Origin: Sphingomonas aurantiaca
GTDB lineage: Bacteria > Pseudomonadota > Alphaproteobacteria > Sphingomonadales > Sphingomonadaceae
NCBI RefSeq assembly: GCF_003050705.1
Contig: NZ_QAOG01000007.1
Span: 170,997-234,996, forward strand
DNA: 64,000 nt
Direction: 5' to 3'
Positions 34,964 through 44,625 of this stretch are shown here, piece after piece. Each line of letters begins with the position of its first letter. Positions within the stretch are counted from its first letter, which is position 1. The position numbers were made by a program, and so were the translations under genes. The notes under the pieces are model-generated. The model did not search any database, had not been told where the DNA came from, and saw only the letters and a list, made by a program, of their open reading frames with translations.

Positions 34964-35502
34964 GAGTGATGTTCGCGTAGCTGACGGCGCACCCGTTATT
35001 TTTCGGCCGTAGGCAACATTGGCTACTTTCCTGAAGAGGTTGGTGAAAAGCCGGCGCTGCGGGAAGTGAGGTCGCTCGAGGATGGCCCACACACGAAATA
35101 CATCCGTGCCAGTGTGATATGCCATAACATACTGGCCCTCTGATCGAGGGTGTCGCGTCACATACTCCTGGGTTTCTGCCGGTGTTTTGCTAAGAAAAAC
35201 CATGTTATTTGGGATTTTATTCATTGTACGTCATCGTATCTATTGACGGCACTTGCCAAGAAAAATGCTCGATGCACTCAGTGCGTTCTCGAGATCCGTC
35301 AAGTGGAACGCCCGCGTACCCCGTCGGCGTTGCCAACCAAAGAGGGGCACGAAAGCTGCCTTGTTGGGAAGACGGTAATCATTCCAACCGCTTGCGCTTA
35401 ACCTGTGTCTGGAACCCCTTGGTCGTTTCGCAGTTGATACAAACCGGACGGTGAGCTCGGCGCGCCCGGGACACACCCTGGCGCTTTGTCAGGAGAGATG
35501 CC
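34964..35502. other. 539-bp intergenic region, no gene called
   Basis: The stretch is AT-richer than its neighbours from about 35160 to 35280. Short frames on both strands, including one at 34769-35224 minus that overlaps the PepSY gene, show no recognisable product. It probably holds the promoter of the lipoprotein gene: GGAAC at 35411-35415 with AGTT 16 bp later (35432-35435) resembles an alphaproteobacterial general-stress (EcfG-type) promoter with one mismatch in the -10. Confidence 0.35.
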
Positions 35503-35808
35503 TTGAAATCAATGATCACCCTGGTGGCACTTGCCGCCATGCTTCCACTGGCAGCTTGCAATAAAAGTCCGTCGGACAAGCTTGCTGATCGCGTCGAGAA
35601 TGCAGCGGATACCCGTGCTGACGCCATGGAAGCGAATGCCGATGATTTGCGTAATCAGGCAGCGCAGCTCGATAATCGTGCCGACAAGGCACGCAAGGTC
35701 GGCGACTCCCGCTCTGACGCCATCGAGGCAGCTGATATGAACGTTGCCGGCATGAGCCAGCAACAGCGCGACGCCATTGTCGCCAATCAGGCCGCAGCTG
35801 TCCGTTGA
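35503..35808 (+). CDS. Small lipoprotein with coiled-coil tail
   Basis: The 101-residue protein starts at TTG 35503, behind AGGAGA at 35491-35496; the ATG at 35498 is out of frame. It has a lipobox (LAACNK, Cys19) and then an Ala/Asp/Asn-rich helical repeat (RVENAADTRADAMEANADDL) expected to form a coiled coil. It resembles small envelope-stress lipoproteins found in sphingomonads but has no named family that I recall. It is followed by a strong hairpin and then by the ion island. Confidence 0.75.
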   Translation: MKSMITLVALAAMLPLAACNKSPSDKLADRVENAADTRADAMEANADDLRNQAAQLDNRADKARKVGDSRSDAIEAADMNVAGMSQQQRDAIVANQAAAVR

Positions 35809-35814
35809 TTTTTC

Positions 35815-35839
35815 TGCCCGGCCGCTAGTCGGCCGGGCA
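35815..35839 (+). terminator. Strong hairpin after the lipoprotein gene
   Basis: TGCCCGGCCG (35815-35824), loop CTAGT, CGGCCGGGCA (35830-35839): a perfect 10-bp stem. It follows the stop at 35808 and separates the lipoprotein from the DUF2254 gene. The T run lies before the stem (TGATTTTT), not after, so it is a terminator-like hairpin and not a textbook one. Confidence 0.55.
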
Positions 35840-35859
35840 TCTGTCGAAAGCCTTGCCTC

Positions 35860-37266
35860 ATGAAAGCCGGCTTTCGCCGTCTGACCGATTACCTCGGTTC
35901 CAGCTATTGGTTCGTCCCCACCGTCATGGCCATCGCCGCAGTACTGCTGGCAGGTGGCATGGTGGCGCTGGACTCGAAGGTCGGCTCGTCCTGGATGGAC
36001 GGCTATGTCTGGCTGTACGCCTCGCGACCGGATGGTGCGCGACAGGTGCTGTCCTCAGTCGGTGGGTCGATGATCACCGTGGCCGGTACGGTGTTCTCCG
36101 TCACGATCGCCGCAGTAGTGTATGCATCCGGCCAATATGGTCCCCGCCTGCTGACCAACTTCATGCGCGACCGCGGCAACCAGGTGACGCTTGGAACCTT
36201 CATCGCGACGTTCCTGTATTGCCTGCTAGTGCTCCGCACGATTCACTCGGCTGACGAGTCAGGTGGCTATGGCTTCGTGCCCAATCTGGCGCTGCTGGTC
36301 GGCGTGCTACTGGCGCTCTGCTCGATCGCGGTGCTGATCTATTTCATCCACCATGTACCATCCAAAATTCACATCAATAGCGTGATTGAGGATGTCGGCG
36401 ACCGCTTGCTGCGCGGCATTGACGATCGCTTCCCCCGCTTTGTCGGCAGTTCGCCCGACGATCATGCCACGACCGCTACGAACGTTCCCGACACTTTCCG
36501 CGACGATGCCAACGCGAGCGTCGGCAAACAGCGTCGGATCGTTACGGCCAAGGATACAGGCTACATCCAGTTCCTAGACGATGAGGCGGTCCTCCGTCTG
36601 GCATCCAAGCACGATCTCGTTCTTCGCCTTCAGTACCAGCCCGGTGACTTCGTCCATGTCGGGCGCGCTTTGGTGGAAGTTTGGCCGCCTGAGCAGTGCG
36701 ACGACGCCTGTGCCAGTGACTTACGCGACGCATTCGCCGTCGGCTCGCGCCGTTCGGCGTTGCAGGACCTGCGCTTCCTCGTTGACGAACTGGTCGAGAT
36801 CGCGGCACGGGCGCTATCGCCTGGCGTCAACGATCCCTTCACGGCGGTCACCTGCCTTGACTGGCTGAGCGCTGCGATGTCCGATTTGGCCGGCCGATCG
36901 CTGCCGTCACACCTGCGTGTCGACGATGCCGGTGCGCTCCGCGTCATTGCCCATCCCACCACGTTCGCATCGCTGATGGACCGATCGTTTGGCGCGCTGG
37001 CGCAGTATTGTGCGGCCGACATGGTAGCGAGCCTGCGCTACCTCAACGCACTAGGCGAGGTATCGCTCGACTGTGACGAGCCCGATCGGCTGACGACGAT
37101 CCGCCTCTATGCCGACAGGCTGGAGGAACTGGCGGGTGAGGCGCTGAGGGGCTTCAACCTGACCCGCGTTCGGACGCGCACAGGTGAGTTACGGACCGCG
37201 CTCGACCAACCCGACTACAAGCGTCGCCTGCGCGACGGAACCGCCTGGCTTGCCGGCACGGCCTGA
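35860..37266 (+). CDS. DUF2254 membrane protein
   Basis: The 468-residue protein has four N-terminal membrane helices (about 15-165: WFVPTVMAIAAVLLAGGMVA; GGSMITVAGTVFSVTIAAVV; GTFIATFLYCLLVLRTI; LALLVGVLLALCSIAVLIYF) and a long cytoplasmic part with the family motif ARALSPGVNDPFTAVTCLDW. DUF2254 is of unknown function. It lies 8 nt before an mscS gene, so they are probably co-expressed, and it may regulate or accompany the channel. Confidence 0.88.
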   Translation: MKAGFRRLTDYLGSSYWFVPTVMAIAAVLLAGGMVALDSKVGSSWMDGYVWLYASRPDGARQVLSSVGGSMITVAGTVFSVTIAAVVYASGQYGPRLLTNFMRDRGNQVTLGTFIATFLYCLLVLRTIHSADESGGYGFVPNLALLVGVLLALCSIAVLIYFIHHVPSKIHINSVIEDVGDRLLRGIDDRFPRFVGSSPDDHATTATNVPDTFRDDANASVGKQRRIVTAKDTGYIQFLDDEAVLRLASKHDLVLRLQYQPGDFVHVGRALVEVWPPEQCDDACASDLRDAFAVGSRRSALQDLRFLVDELVEIAARALSPGVNDPFTAVTCLDWLSAAMSDLAGRSLPSHLRVDDAGALRVIAHPTTFASLMDRSFGALAQYCAADMVASLRYLNALGEVSLDCDEPDRLTTIRLYADRLEELAGEALRGFNLTRVRTRTGELRTALDQPDYKRRLRDGTAWLAGTA

Positions 37267-37274
37267 GGAAAAAC

Positions 37275-38255
37275 ATGATGAATACTCCCTCGGCGAAGGC
37301 CATCCATCCGTCCGAGATCTGGACGACCGTCAACGGCATGGTCAACGGCTTCCTTGCCATGCTGCCTTTGCTTCTGGCGGGGCTGATCGTCTTCCTGATA
37401 TTCTGGGGCCTTGCATCGGGTGTTCGCCGCGGCGTCGAAGCGTTCGCAGCCAAGCGTTCCGAGTTTCCCAGTGCTGGCATGGCGTTTGGCCGGCTTGCCT
37501 ATATCGCTCTGATGCTACTCGGCGCGTTGATCGCGGCGACCGTTGCGTTTCCGTCCGTCACGCCGGCGAAGCTGTTCTCGGCGCTCGGGATCGGAGGTGT
37601 CGCGATCGGCTTTGCGTTCAAGGACATCTTCCAGAACCTGCTCGCCGGTATCCTGCTTCTCATCCGACACCCGTTCCGCGCCGGAGACGAGATCACCACC
37701 GGGGGCGGCTTCACCGGAACGGTGGAATCGATCGAGACGCGGGCTACCTACATCCGCACCTATGACGGCCAGCGGGTGATCGTGCCCAACAGCGTCATCT
37801 ATACCGAAACGGTAACCGTCATCACCGCCTACGACTTGCTGCGCAGCGAGTATGACGTTGGCATCGGCTACGGCGACGACGTCACCACCGCACGACGGAT
37901 TGCCCTGGAAGCGGTCAAGGGCGTCGACGGCGTGCTCGCCGAGCCTGCCCCCGATGTGCTACTCTGGGATCTGGCCGGATCGTTCAAGAACCTAAGGGTG
38001 CGCTGGTGGACTAAGCCCAAGCGGTCGGGCGTTGTTCAGGTTCGTGACCGGGTTCTGCAGGCGGTGTCTGAGGCGCTGGTCGGCGCCGGGATCGATCTGC
38101 CGTTCCCTACCACCCAGGTGCTGTTCCACGACCAGACCGAGGCGAGCGACGGCGATCGTCGACGCCAGCGCGAGGGCTGGCCGGCGGGTGACACCGTTCC
38201 CGAGCCGCGCCACATCAACGCGCTGACCATCGTCCGTAGCGACCCGAAGGACTAA
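37275..38255 (+). CDS. MscS-family mechanosensitive channel
   Basis: The 326-residue protein has three helices and the MscS pore/beta pattern (LFSALGIGGVAIGFAFKDIF, NLLAGILLLIRHPFRAGDEI and RVIVPNSVIYTETVTVI). MscS channels open under membrane tension to release solutes on hypo-osmotic shock. It is in tight order with DUF2254 before and the CPA1 antiporter after (6 nt). Confidence 0.93.
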   Translation: MMNTPSAKAIHPSEIWTTVNGMVNGFLAMLPLLLAGLIVFLIFWGLASGVRRGVEAFAAKRSEFPSAGMAFGRLAYIALMLLGALIAATVAFPSVTPAKLFSALGIGGVAIGFAFKDIFQNLLAGILLLIRHPFRAGDEITTGGGFTGTVESIETRATYIRTYDGQRVIVPNSVIYTETVTVITAYDLLRSEYDVGIGYGDDVTTARRIALEAVKGVDGVLAEPAPDVLLWDLAGSFKNLRVRWWTKPKRSGVVQVRDRVLQAVSEALVGAGIDLPFPTTQVLFHDQTEASDGDRRRQREGWPAGDTVPEPRHINALTIVRSDPKD

Positions 38256-38261
38256 CCGGCC

Positions 38262-39515
38262 GTGCTGACTCCGTTCGACGCAGCGGCGATCCTGATCGTA
38301 CTCGCCGCGGTGCTGGGCTACTTCAACCACCGTGTACTGAAACTGCCCTCGTCGATCGGCTTGACGATCATGGGGGCGGTCGCTTCCTTGCTTGTCGTCG
38401 GTATTGACCAGTTGCTGCCCGGCAGTCAGGTCGGCGAGCAGGTCGTCGGCTTCATCGCCGGCATCGATTTCCACACGACATTGATGGACGGCATGCTGTC
38501 GTTCCTGCTCTTCGCGGGCGCACTGCACGTGAAGTGGGATGATATGCGACGCGGGCGCTGGCCTATCGTTGTTCTCAGCACCGTTGGCGTGTTGCTCTCC
38601 ACCCTCATCATTGGCGGTGGCTTCCACCTGATCGCTGGTTGGCTCGGCCTTGCCGTGCCGCTGATCTGGTGTCTCGTCTTCGGCGCGCTCATCAGCCCGA
38701 CGGACCCCGTCGCCGTCATGGGCATCCTCGGTCGAGCGGAGGTTTCGCCGACACTGAAAGCGACGGTGGCCGGTGAAAGCCTGTTCAACGACGGGGTCGG
38801 GGTGGTCGTCTTCGCTATCCTGCTCGAAGCCGCGCTGGGCACTGAACCGCTGTCGCTCGGTCACGGTGCGGCACTGTTCCTTCAGGAAGCGGGCGGAGGC
38901 GTGCTTCTGGGGTTGGCGGCAGGCTGGATCGGCTACCGGGCGATGCGATCGATTGACGAATACAATGTCGAGGTGATGATCTCGCTGGCGGTGGTTATGG
39001 GGGGCTACGCGCTTGCCGCGCAGCTCCACATCAGCGGTCCGGTCGCCATGGCAGTCGCCGGGCTGCTGATTGGCAACAAGGGCGTTGCCGATGCGATGAG
39101 CGACATCACACGCGATTATCTGCTGAAGTTTTGGGCGTTGATAGACGACATCCTCAACGCTGTCCTGTTCCTGCTCATTGGTCTCGAGGTCGTGACCATC
39201 CCCTGGGACCCGCGGCTTATCGCACTCGGTCTAACCGCTGTACCGCTAGTGCTGCTCGCCCGCGGGATTGCGGTCGTCACGCCGCTTGCCGTCCTGCGGC
39301 CGATCCTATCGCTCGGACGGCTCGCACCGCTGACCCTCATCTGGGGCGGCCTGCGCGGTGGTATCTCGGTTGCGCTGGCCCTTGGCCTGCCGGACGGACC
39401 CGCGCGGTCTATCGCGCTTGCGGCTACCTACATCGTCGTGCTGTTCTCGGTAATCGTGCAGGGCGGCACCATCGAGCGTGTGCTTGACCGCGCCAAAGCT
39501 CGCGGCAGAGCGTAA
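38262..39515 (+). CDS. CPA1-type Na+/H+ antiporter
   Basis: The 417-residue protein starts at GTG 38262, 6 nt after the mscS stop. It has about 12 helices and the CPA1 signatures SPTDPVAVMGIL and GESLFNDGVGVVVF, where the ND pair is the ion-binding site, and GGLRGGISVALALGLP near the end. It lacks a large C-terminal cytoplasmic domain. It exchanges Na+ (or K+) for protons; the second antiporter, NhaA, is at 54562. Confidence 0.93.
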   Translation: MLTPFDAAAILIVLAAVLGYFNHRVLKLPSSIGLTIMGAVASLLVVGIDQLLPGSQVGEQVVGFIAGIDFHTTLMDGMLSFLLFAGALHVKWDDMRRGRWPIVVLSTVGVLLSTLIIGGGFHLIAGWLGLAVPLIWCLVFGALISPTDPVAVMGILGRAEVSPTLKATVAGESLFNDGVGVVVFAILLEAALGTEPLSLGHGAALFLQEAGGGVLLGLAAGWIGYRAMRSIDEYNVEVMISLAVVMGGYALAAQLHISGPVAMAVAGLLIGNKGVADAMSDITRDYLLKFWALIDDILNAVLFLLIGLEVVTIPWDPRLIALGLTAVPLVLLARGIAVVTPLAVLRPILSLGRLAPLTLIWGGLRGGISVALALGLPDGPARSIALAATYIVVLFSVIVQGGTIERVLDRAKARGRA

Positions 39516-39534
39516 TGGATCCGAGGAGGTGCGG

Positions 39535-39588
39535 ATGGTCAGCTACATCGCAGCCTCAGGCATTTGCAAGGACAGCGGTGCAAAGTGA
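39535..39588 (+). CDS. Possible 17-residue micro-ORF with a strong ribosome-binding site
   Basis: An ATG at 39535 is preceded by AGGAGGT (39524-39530), a near-perfect Shine-Dalgarno sequence, and encodes 17 residues (MVSYIAASGICKDSGAK). It lies in the 133-bp gap between the antiporter and the hybrid kinase. It could be a leader peptide or chance; the strength of the ribosome-binding site is the only evidence. Confidence 0.3.
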   Translation: MVSYIAASGICKDSGAK

Positions 39589-39648
39589 GCCTAGGCCGCT
39601 CAATCTATGTCAGTGGCGCATTGTTACATTTCGAGCAGGTGAGTTGGA

Positions 39649-42465
39649 ATGACGGAAGCGGCGGGTAACAGCACCCGATATCAGGCGATTTTCGAGAGCG
39701 CTGTTGATTTCGCGATCATCGGCCTTGGTACTGATGGCCTGATCACCGATTGGAACAGCGGTGCCGAACGGACCTTCGGGTGGACGGCAGAAGAGATCTC
39801 CGGTCAGCCCGCAGACCGCTTTTTCACGCCGGAAGATCAAGCCGCTGACCGTGCGGGTGTCGAGATGCGTTGCTCGCTGGCTGAAGGGCGCGCAACCGAC
39901 GAACGCTGGCACCTGAAGAAGGATGGCTCGCGGTTCTGGGCCAATGGCGAGATGATGCCGTTGCGATCCGAGGATGGGTCCCACATCGGCTATGTGAAGA
40001 TTCTCCGTGATCGCACCGCGCAACGTCGGATCGCCGAGGAAGCCCGCCTCGATGCCGAGTTTCTCCGGGGCGTTCTTGCGTCGTCGGACGACTGCATCAA
40101 GGTTCTCGATCTGAATGGCGATCTCTTATCGATGACCGAGGGCGGCATGAAGGTCATGGAGGTCGTTGATTTTGAGGCGATCCGTGGCTGTGCCTGGACC
40201 AGCTTCTGGACCGATCAGGGCAACGCCGACGCAAAAGTTGCGGTCGAGACCGCGCGCAGCGGGGGAACCGCGCACTTCCGTGGTCCAGCGACAACCATGG
40301 CCGGTACGCCGAAATGGTGGGACGTAAAGGTTACGCCGATCCTCGGCCTCGACGGTAAACCGGAAAAGCTGCTCGCCGTCTCTCGTGATGTCTCAGTTCA
40401 GCGCCGCGGGGAGGTCAATCGGGAGGCGCTGCTAGAGCTTGGTGATCGGTTGCGTGACTGCACCTCGACCTCTGAGATCACCTATGCGGCGGGCGATGTC
40501 CTTGGACGCACACTGGACGTCGATCGGGTGGGTTACGGTGAGGTTGAACCGACGGCGGATACGTTAGTTATTGAGCGTGACTGGACAGCACCTGACGTTG
40601 CGTCGGTCCAGGGCATCGTCCGCTTCCGTGACTACGGATCATACATCGAAGATCTGAAACGTGGCCGAGACGTGGTCATCGACGGTTTAGCTGCCGACCG
40701 CCGCACGAATGCCGAAGCGCTTCGAGAAGCGGCAGCAACTGCCTTAGTCAATATACCCGTTATGGAACGCGGCACGCTGGCGGCGATCCTGTTCGTCAAT
40801 CAGCGGGACGCCCGCACTTGGACGGGGGCGGAGATTGCCTTCATCCGCGAGGTTGCCGATCGGACGCAGGTAGCGATCCAACGGCACAAGGCGGAAGCCA
40901 GATTGAACGACCTCGCTATTTCGCTTGAAGAGCAGGTGGAGCAGCGCACCGCTGATCGGAACCGCCTTTGGACGCTATCGAGAGACGTCATGCTCGTGGC
41001 GGGCTTCGATGGGGTGATCAGCGCGGTCAACCCGGCCTGGATGACGACCCTCGGCTGGTCCGAACAGGAACTGCTGACGCGTAACTTCCTCGACCTCGTC
41101 CATCCCGATGACCTGATTGCCACGCAGAATGCTGCCGGCTCTCTGTCGGCAGGTAGTGTCATCGGTCGGTTCGATAACCGATATCGTCACAAGGACGGTA
41201 GCTATCGGACACTGACGTGGACGGCCGCGCCTGGAGACGGACTGATCATCGCCGTCGCCCGAGATATCACGGCGGAAAAGGACCAGGCCGAGGCACTACG
41301 CCAAGCCGAGGAAGCTCTTAGACAAGCCCAGAAGATGGAGGCGGTGGGTCAGCTTACCGGCGGTCTAGCGCACGACTTCAACAACCTGCTGACCGGCATG
41401 ATGGGCAACCTTGAACTGCTACAGGTTCGTGTTGCGCGTGGTCGCCTGGAGGATCTCGACCGTTTCATCAATTCAGCACAGGGTGCGGGTCGCCGGGCTG
41501 CCGCACTAACCCAGCGATTGCTCGCGTTCTCAAGACGCCAGACCCTCGATCCCAAGCCGACCGATGTAAACCGACTGATTACCGGTTTCGAGGAGATGCT
41601 CGCCCGCACTGTTGGGGCCACCGTCGATATCGAGGTTGTCGGCGCAGTCGGCCTCTGGCCAACCGAGATCGATGCAGGCCAGCTTGAGAATGCGATCTTG
41701 AACCTGTGCATCAACGGTCGTGACGCCATGCCTGATGGCGGCAGGCTTACGATTGAAACCGCGAATAAGTGGTTCGACGATCGTGCAGGGCAAGACCATG
41801 AGCTTCCCCCAGGTCAGTATATTTCCGTCTGTGTGACGGACAGCGGCACGGGTATGGCACCCGATCTGCTCCAGCGGGTATTTGAGCCTTTCTTCACAAC
41901 CAAGCCCATTGGGCAGGGCACAGGCCTCGGCCTATCGATGATCTACGGCTTCGCACGCCAGTCCGGTGGGCATGTTCGCATCTATTCCGAGGTCGACCAA
42001 GGGACGACCGTCTGCATCTATCTGCCCCGCTATCACGGCGATGTCGTGGATGATGTTGCTGAAACTCAGCGCATCGCGGCTGAAGCTGCAGGCGGACAGA
42101 CAGTCTTGGTGGTGGATGACGAAGCCACGATCCGTCATCTGATCGACGAGGTATTGGAAGAGCAGGGCTATACAGTGATTGGTGCGGCGGATGGAGCAGC
42201 AGGTCTCAAAGTCTTGCAGTCCAGTGCTCGTATCGAGCTGCTTATTACCGACGTTGGTCTACCGAACGGCATGAACGGTAGACAGGTAGCCGATCATGCT
42301 CGCACGCTTCGGCCCGGCCTGAAGGTACTTTTCATTACCGGGTTTGCAGATAACGCTGCGGTTGGGAACGGGCACCTTGAGCCGGGTATGGAATTGCTCA
42401 CCAAGCCATTCACGCTTGAAGCGTTGACGAGCAAAGTTGCTGCGATGACAAAAGCCGCATCCTGA
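39649..42465 (+). CDS. Hybrid sensor histidine kinase (PAS-PAS-GAF-PAS-HisKA-HATPase-REC)
   Basis: The 938-residue protein has no membrane helices, so it senses inside the cell. Domains in order: PAS (about 8-120, RYQAIFESAVDFAIIGLGTD), PAS (about 135-250), GAF (about 265-420), PAS (about 440-545, with a coiled-coil EALRQAEEALRQAQKMEAVG linker), HisKA with the phospho-acceptor His575 in GGLAHDFNNLL, HATPase (NGRDAMPDGG; DSGTGMAPDLLQRVFEPFFT; GQGTGLGLSMIYG), and a C-terminal REC with Asp868 in LLITDVGLPNGMNG. The fused receiver may act in a phosphorelay, as in related CckA-like kinases. No separate response regulator lies next to it. Confidence 0.93.
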   Translation: MTEAAGNSTRYQAIFESAVDFAIIGLGTDGLITDWNSGAERTFGWTAEEISGQPADRFFTPEDQAADRAGVEMRCSLAEGRATDERWHLKKDGSRFWANGEMMPLRSEDGSHIGYVKILRDRTAQRRIAEEARLDAEFLRGVLASSDDCIKVLDLNGDLLSMTEGGMKVMEVVDFEAIRGCAWTSFWTDQGNADAKVAVETARSGGTAHFRGPATTMAGTPKWWDVKVTPILGLDGKPEKLLAVSRDVSVQRRGEVNREALLELGDRLRDCTSTSEITYAAGDVLGRTLDVDRVGYGEVEPTADTLVIERDWTAPDVASVQGIVRFRDYGSYIEDLKRGRDVVIDGLAADRRTNAEALREAAATALVNIPVMERGTLAAILFVNQRDARTWTGAEIAFIREVADRTQVAIQRHKAEARLNDLAISLEEQVEQRTADRNRLWTLSRDVMLVAGFDGVISAVNPAWMTTLGWSEQELLTRNFLDLVHPDDLIATQNAAGSLSAGSVIGRFDNRYRHKDGSYRTLTWTAAPGDGLIIAVARDITAEKDQAEALRQAEEALRQAQKMEAVGQLTGGLAHDFNNLLTGMMGNLELLQVRVARGRLEDLDRFINSAQGAGRRAAALTQRLLAFSRRQTLDPKPTDVNRLITGFEEMLARTVGATVDIEVVGAVGLWPTEIDAGQLENAILNLCINGRDAMPDGGRLTIETANKWFDDRAGQDHELPPGQYISVCVTDSGTGMAPDLLQRVFEPFFTTKPIGQGTGLGLSMIYGFARQSGGHVRIYSEVDQGTTVCIYLPRYHGDVVDDVAETQRIAAEAAGGQTVLVVDDEATIRHLIDEVLEEQGYTVIGAADGAAGLKVLQSSARIELLITDVGLPNGMNGRQVADHARTLRPGLKVLFITGFADNAAVGNGHLEPGMELLTKPFTLEALTSKVAAMTKAAS

Positions 42466-42564
42466 ACGAGAACGCGAGTTTGTCGCTGAAAATCTGCGTT
42501 TTGGGAGTCCCGGTGGCTTCCGCTTTGATGCAGGGGTCAGACACGGGCAGCGGTATGGCACGTA

Positions 42565-42687
42565 ATGATCCCTGCCGCACCACGGCGGCCCGACACTCAG
42601 CGACTGCCGGCTTGGCCGCTGATCGCTGTGAACGCCTTCCTAGCGATTGTCGTCTTGGCGGCACTCGTCGGGATTTGGCTGCAATAA
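42565..42687 (+). CDS. Possible 40-residue single-helix membrane protein
   Basis: An ATG at 42565 opens a 40-codon frame with a Pro/Arg-rich start (MIPAAPRRPDTQRLPAWPLI) and one membrane helix (AVNAFLAIVVLAALVGIWLQ). It lies between the kinase and the SLC13-type gene, 37 nt before the latter. There is no strong ribosome-binding site. The topology is typical of small accessory peptides of transporters, but existence is not proved. Confidence 0.4.
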   Translation: MIPAAPRRPDTQRLPAWPLIAVNAFLAIVVLAALVGIWLQ

Positions 42688-42724
42688 CCGGCGTGACTAT
42701 CGCCATTCTACGGATTCTGCTTGC

Positions 42725-44500
42725 ATGACCACGCCGCAACTTATGTCGATTGGCCTGCTGATTGGCATGATGGGCCTCTTTCTCTGGGGCCGTTTTCGCT
42801 ATGATGTCACAGCCATCATTGCCCTGCTGGCCGGACTGTCGCTGGGATTAGTGAAGCCCAAAGAGGCGTTTACCGGCTTTTCCGATGACATCGTTATCAT
42901 AGTTGGATCGGCGCTGGTGATCTCATCGGCAATGCAGCGTTCCGGCCTAATCGAGAGCGCGCTCGGGATACTGGCGCGGCGCGTGACCCGCGTCCGGTCG
43001 CAACTCGTGGTGCTGACCGCGGCAGTCGGGGTATCGTCCGGGCTGGTCAAGAACGTCGGTGCCTTAGCGATGCTGATGCCGGCAGCCGTTCAGACGGCTA
43101 AGAAATCGGACACTAGCCCTTCGGTGTTCCTGATGCCGATGTCGTTCGCTTCGCTGCTCGGCGGGTTGATGACCCTCGTTGGTACGTCGCCGAATATCAT
43201 TGTCAGCAGAGTACTAGAGCAGATGACCGGCAAGCCGTTCGGCATGTTCGATTATCTGCCAACGGGGCTGGGCCTGCTTGTGGTAGGCCTCATTTTTCTG
43301 CGTTTCGGCTACCGCCTCCTGCCCAGGGAACGCCGCGCAGCACCGACCATGGGCGAAGCTCTCAACATCACGGACTATGTCACTGAGGCGACCATCGAAG
43401 ACGGATCGCCCGCCGTCGGCGAAACGGTTGAGTCCTTCATCGACCGCCATGATCATGAGGTGACGATCGCCAATGTTGTCCGTGACAATATGCGCACGAG
43501 CATTACGGCCGAGTTCCTTCTGGCTGCCGGCGACACGCTGATCTTGGGCGGTGACCCGGATACGCTCGAGCGTGTTATTGCGGGTGACTACCTGGCACTT
43601 GCCGGACAGCATCGTGACCTACCGGAAGGCAGCGAAGATGATGAGGTCGGCGTCATTGAGGCGGTCATTACCACCGGCTCTGTGCTGGTCCGCCAGTCCG
43701 CCGGACGACTGCGGCTTCAGCAACGCTATGGCGTCAACCTCATCGCGGTATCGCGCGCCGGCAAACGGCTGACCAAGCAGCTCAGCGAGACCGTCCTTCG
43801 CGCTGGCGATGTCATCGTTCTTCAAGGACCCCTCACACTCTTGCCAGAACGCATGCGTGACCTTGGTACGTTGCCGCTGGCAGAGCGCGCCCTGCGTCTG
43901 GGGAGTTCGAAGCGTCGCTTCCTACCACTTATCATCCTCGCGGTTGCGATGACCGTAACCGCGACCGGCTATGTGCCTGTAGCAGTCGCCTTCTTTGCCG
44001 CTGCCGGTTTGATGATGGCGACCGGCGCGCTACCGCTGCGCGAGGCTTACGATGGCGTCGAATGGCCAATTCTCATCATGCTGGGCGCGCTCATTCCGGT
44101 TAGCGAAACCCTGCGCAGCACCGGCGCGTCGGATGTACTCGCGACCTCGCTTGCCCATCTGGCTGCCTCCCTGCCGCCATGGGGTGCGGTCGCCCTGATC
44201 CTCGTAGCGGCGATGGCTGTGACGCCGTTTCTCAACAATGCCGCGACGGTCTTGGTGATGGCGCCAATCGCGGCGGTGTTCGCGCACGACCTCGGATATC
44301 GCCCCGAAGCGTTCCTGATAGCGACCGCCATCGGGGCAGGATGCGATTTCCTGACGCCGATTGGGCATCAGTGTAATACCCTGGTTTTTGGTCCTGGGGG
44401 TTACCGCTTCAGTGATTACGCCCGGCTGGGCGCGCCACTATCTGTTCTGGTGGTTTTGGTTGGTACGCCTCTGGTGATGTGGACTTGGCCACTGCTCTGA
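42725..44500 (+). CDS. SLC13-type permease with two TrkA-C domains
   Basis: From ATG 42725 (MTTPQLMSIGLLIGMMGLFL) the 591-residue protein has the ArsB/NhaD-like (SLC13) transporter fold with two hydrophobic halves (about 1-205 and 395-590; GTSPNIIVSRVLEQ and TPIGHQCNTLVFGPGGY are the family hairpins) separated by two TrkA-C/RCK-C-like cytoplasmic domains (about 210-385). This architecture is common for predicted sodium/sulfate or sodium/dicarboxylate symporters. The anion is not predictable. TrkA-C domains may bind a regulatory ligand. Confidence 0.88.
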   Translation: MTTPQLMSIGLLIGMMGLFLWGRFRYDVTAIIALLAGLSLGLVKPKEAFTGFSDDIVIIVGSALVISSAMQRSGLIESALGILARRVTRVRSQLVVLTAAVGVSSGLVKNVGALAMLMPAAVQTAKKSDTSPSVFLMPMSFASLLGGLMTLVGTSPNIIVSRVLEQMTGKPFGMFDYLPTGLGLLVVGLIFLRFGYRLLPRERRAAPTMGEALNITDYVTEATIEDGSPAVGETVESFIDRHDHEVTIANVVRDNMRTSITAEFLLAAGDTLILGGDPDTLERVIAGDYLALAGQHRDLPEGSEDDEVGVIEAVITTGSVLVRQSAGRLRLQQRYGVNLIAVSRAGKRLTKQLSETVLRAGDVIVLQGPLTLLPERMRDLGTLPLAERALRLGSSKRRFLPLIILAVAMTVTATGYVPVAVAFFAAAGLMMATGALPLREAYDGVEWPILIMLGALIPVSETLRSTGASDVLATSLAHLAASLPPWGAVALILVAAMAVTPFLNNAATVLVMAPIAAVFAHDLGYRPEAFLIATAIGAGCDFLTPIGHQCNTLVFGPGGYRFSDYARLGAPLSVLVVLVGTPLVMWTWPLL

Positions 44501-44625
44501 TCGCCGGGAACTGTTGATGGGCAGTATGGCCAAACCGCAGGCGTTCCGGGATACTGAATGGGCGTCCGTGGCAGGGAAGCCCGGAAGGTTGTGGCACCGC
44601 AGATGTAGCAGGCGTAGGCGGTTTC

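Noticed and set aside
34769..35224. Minus-strand 151-codon frame over the PepSY gene end and the following gap
   Set aside because: The first part (MNKIPNNMVFLSKTPAETQE) looks peptide-like, but two thirds overlap the PepSY gene as a shadow and no family is recognised.
35305..35331. GGAAC-N18-CGTT as an EcfG promoter
   Set aside because: The elements are perfect, but the 18-bp spacer is longer than the 16-17 bp usual for EcfG.
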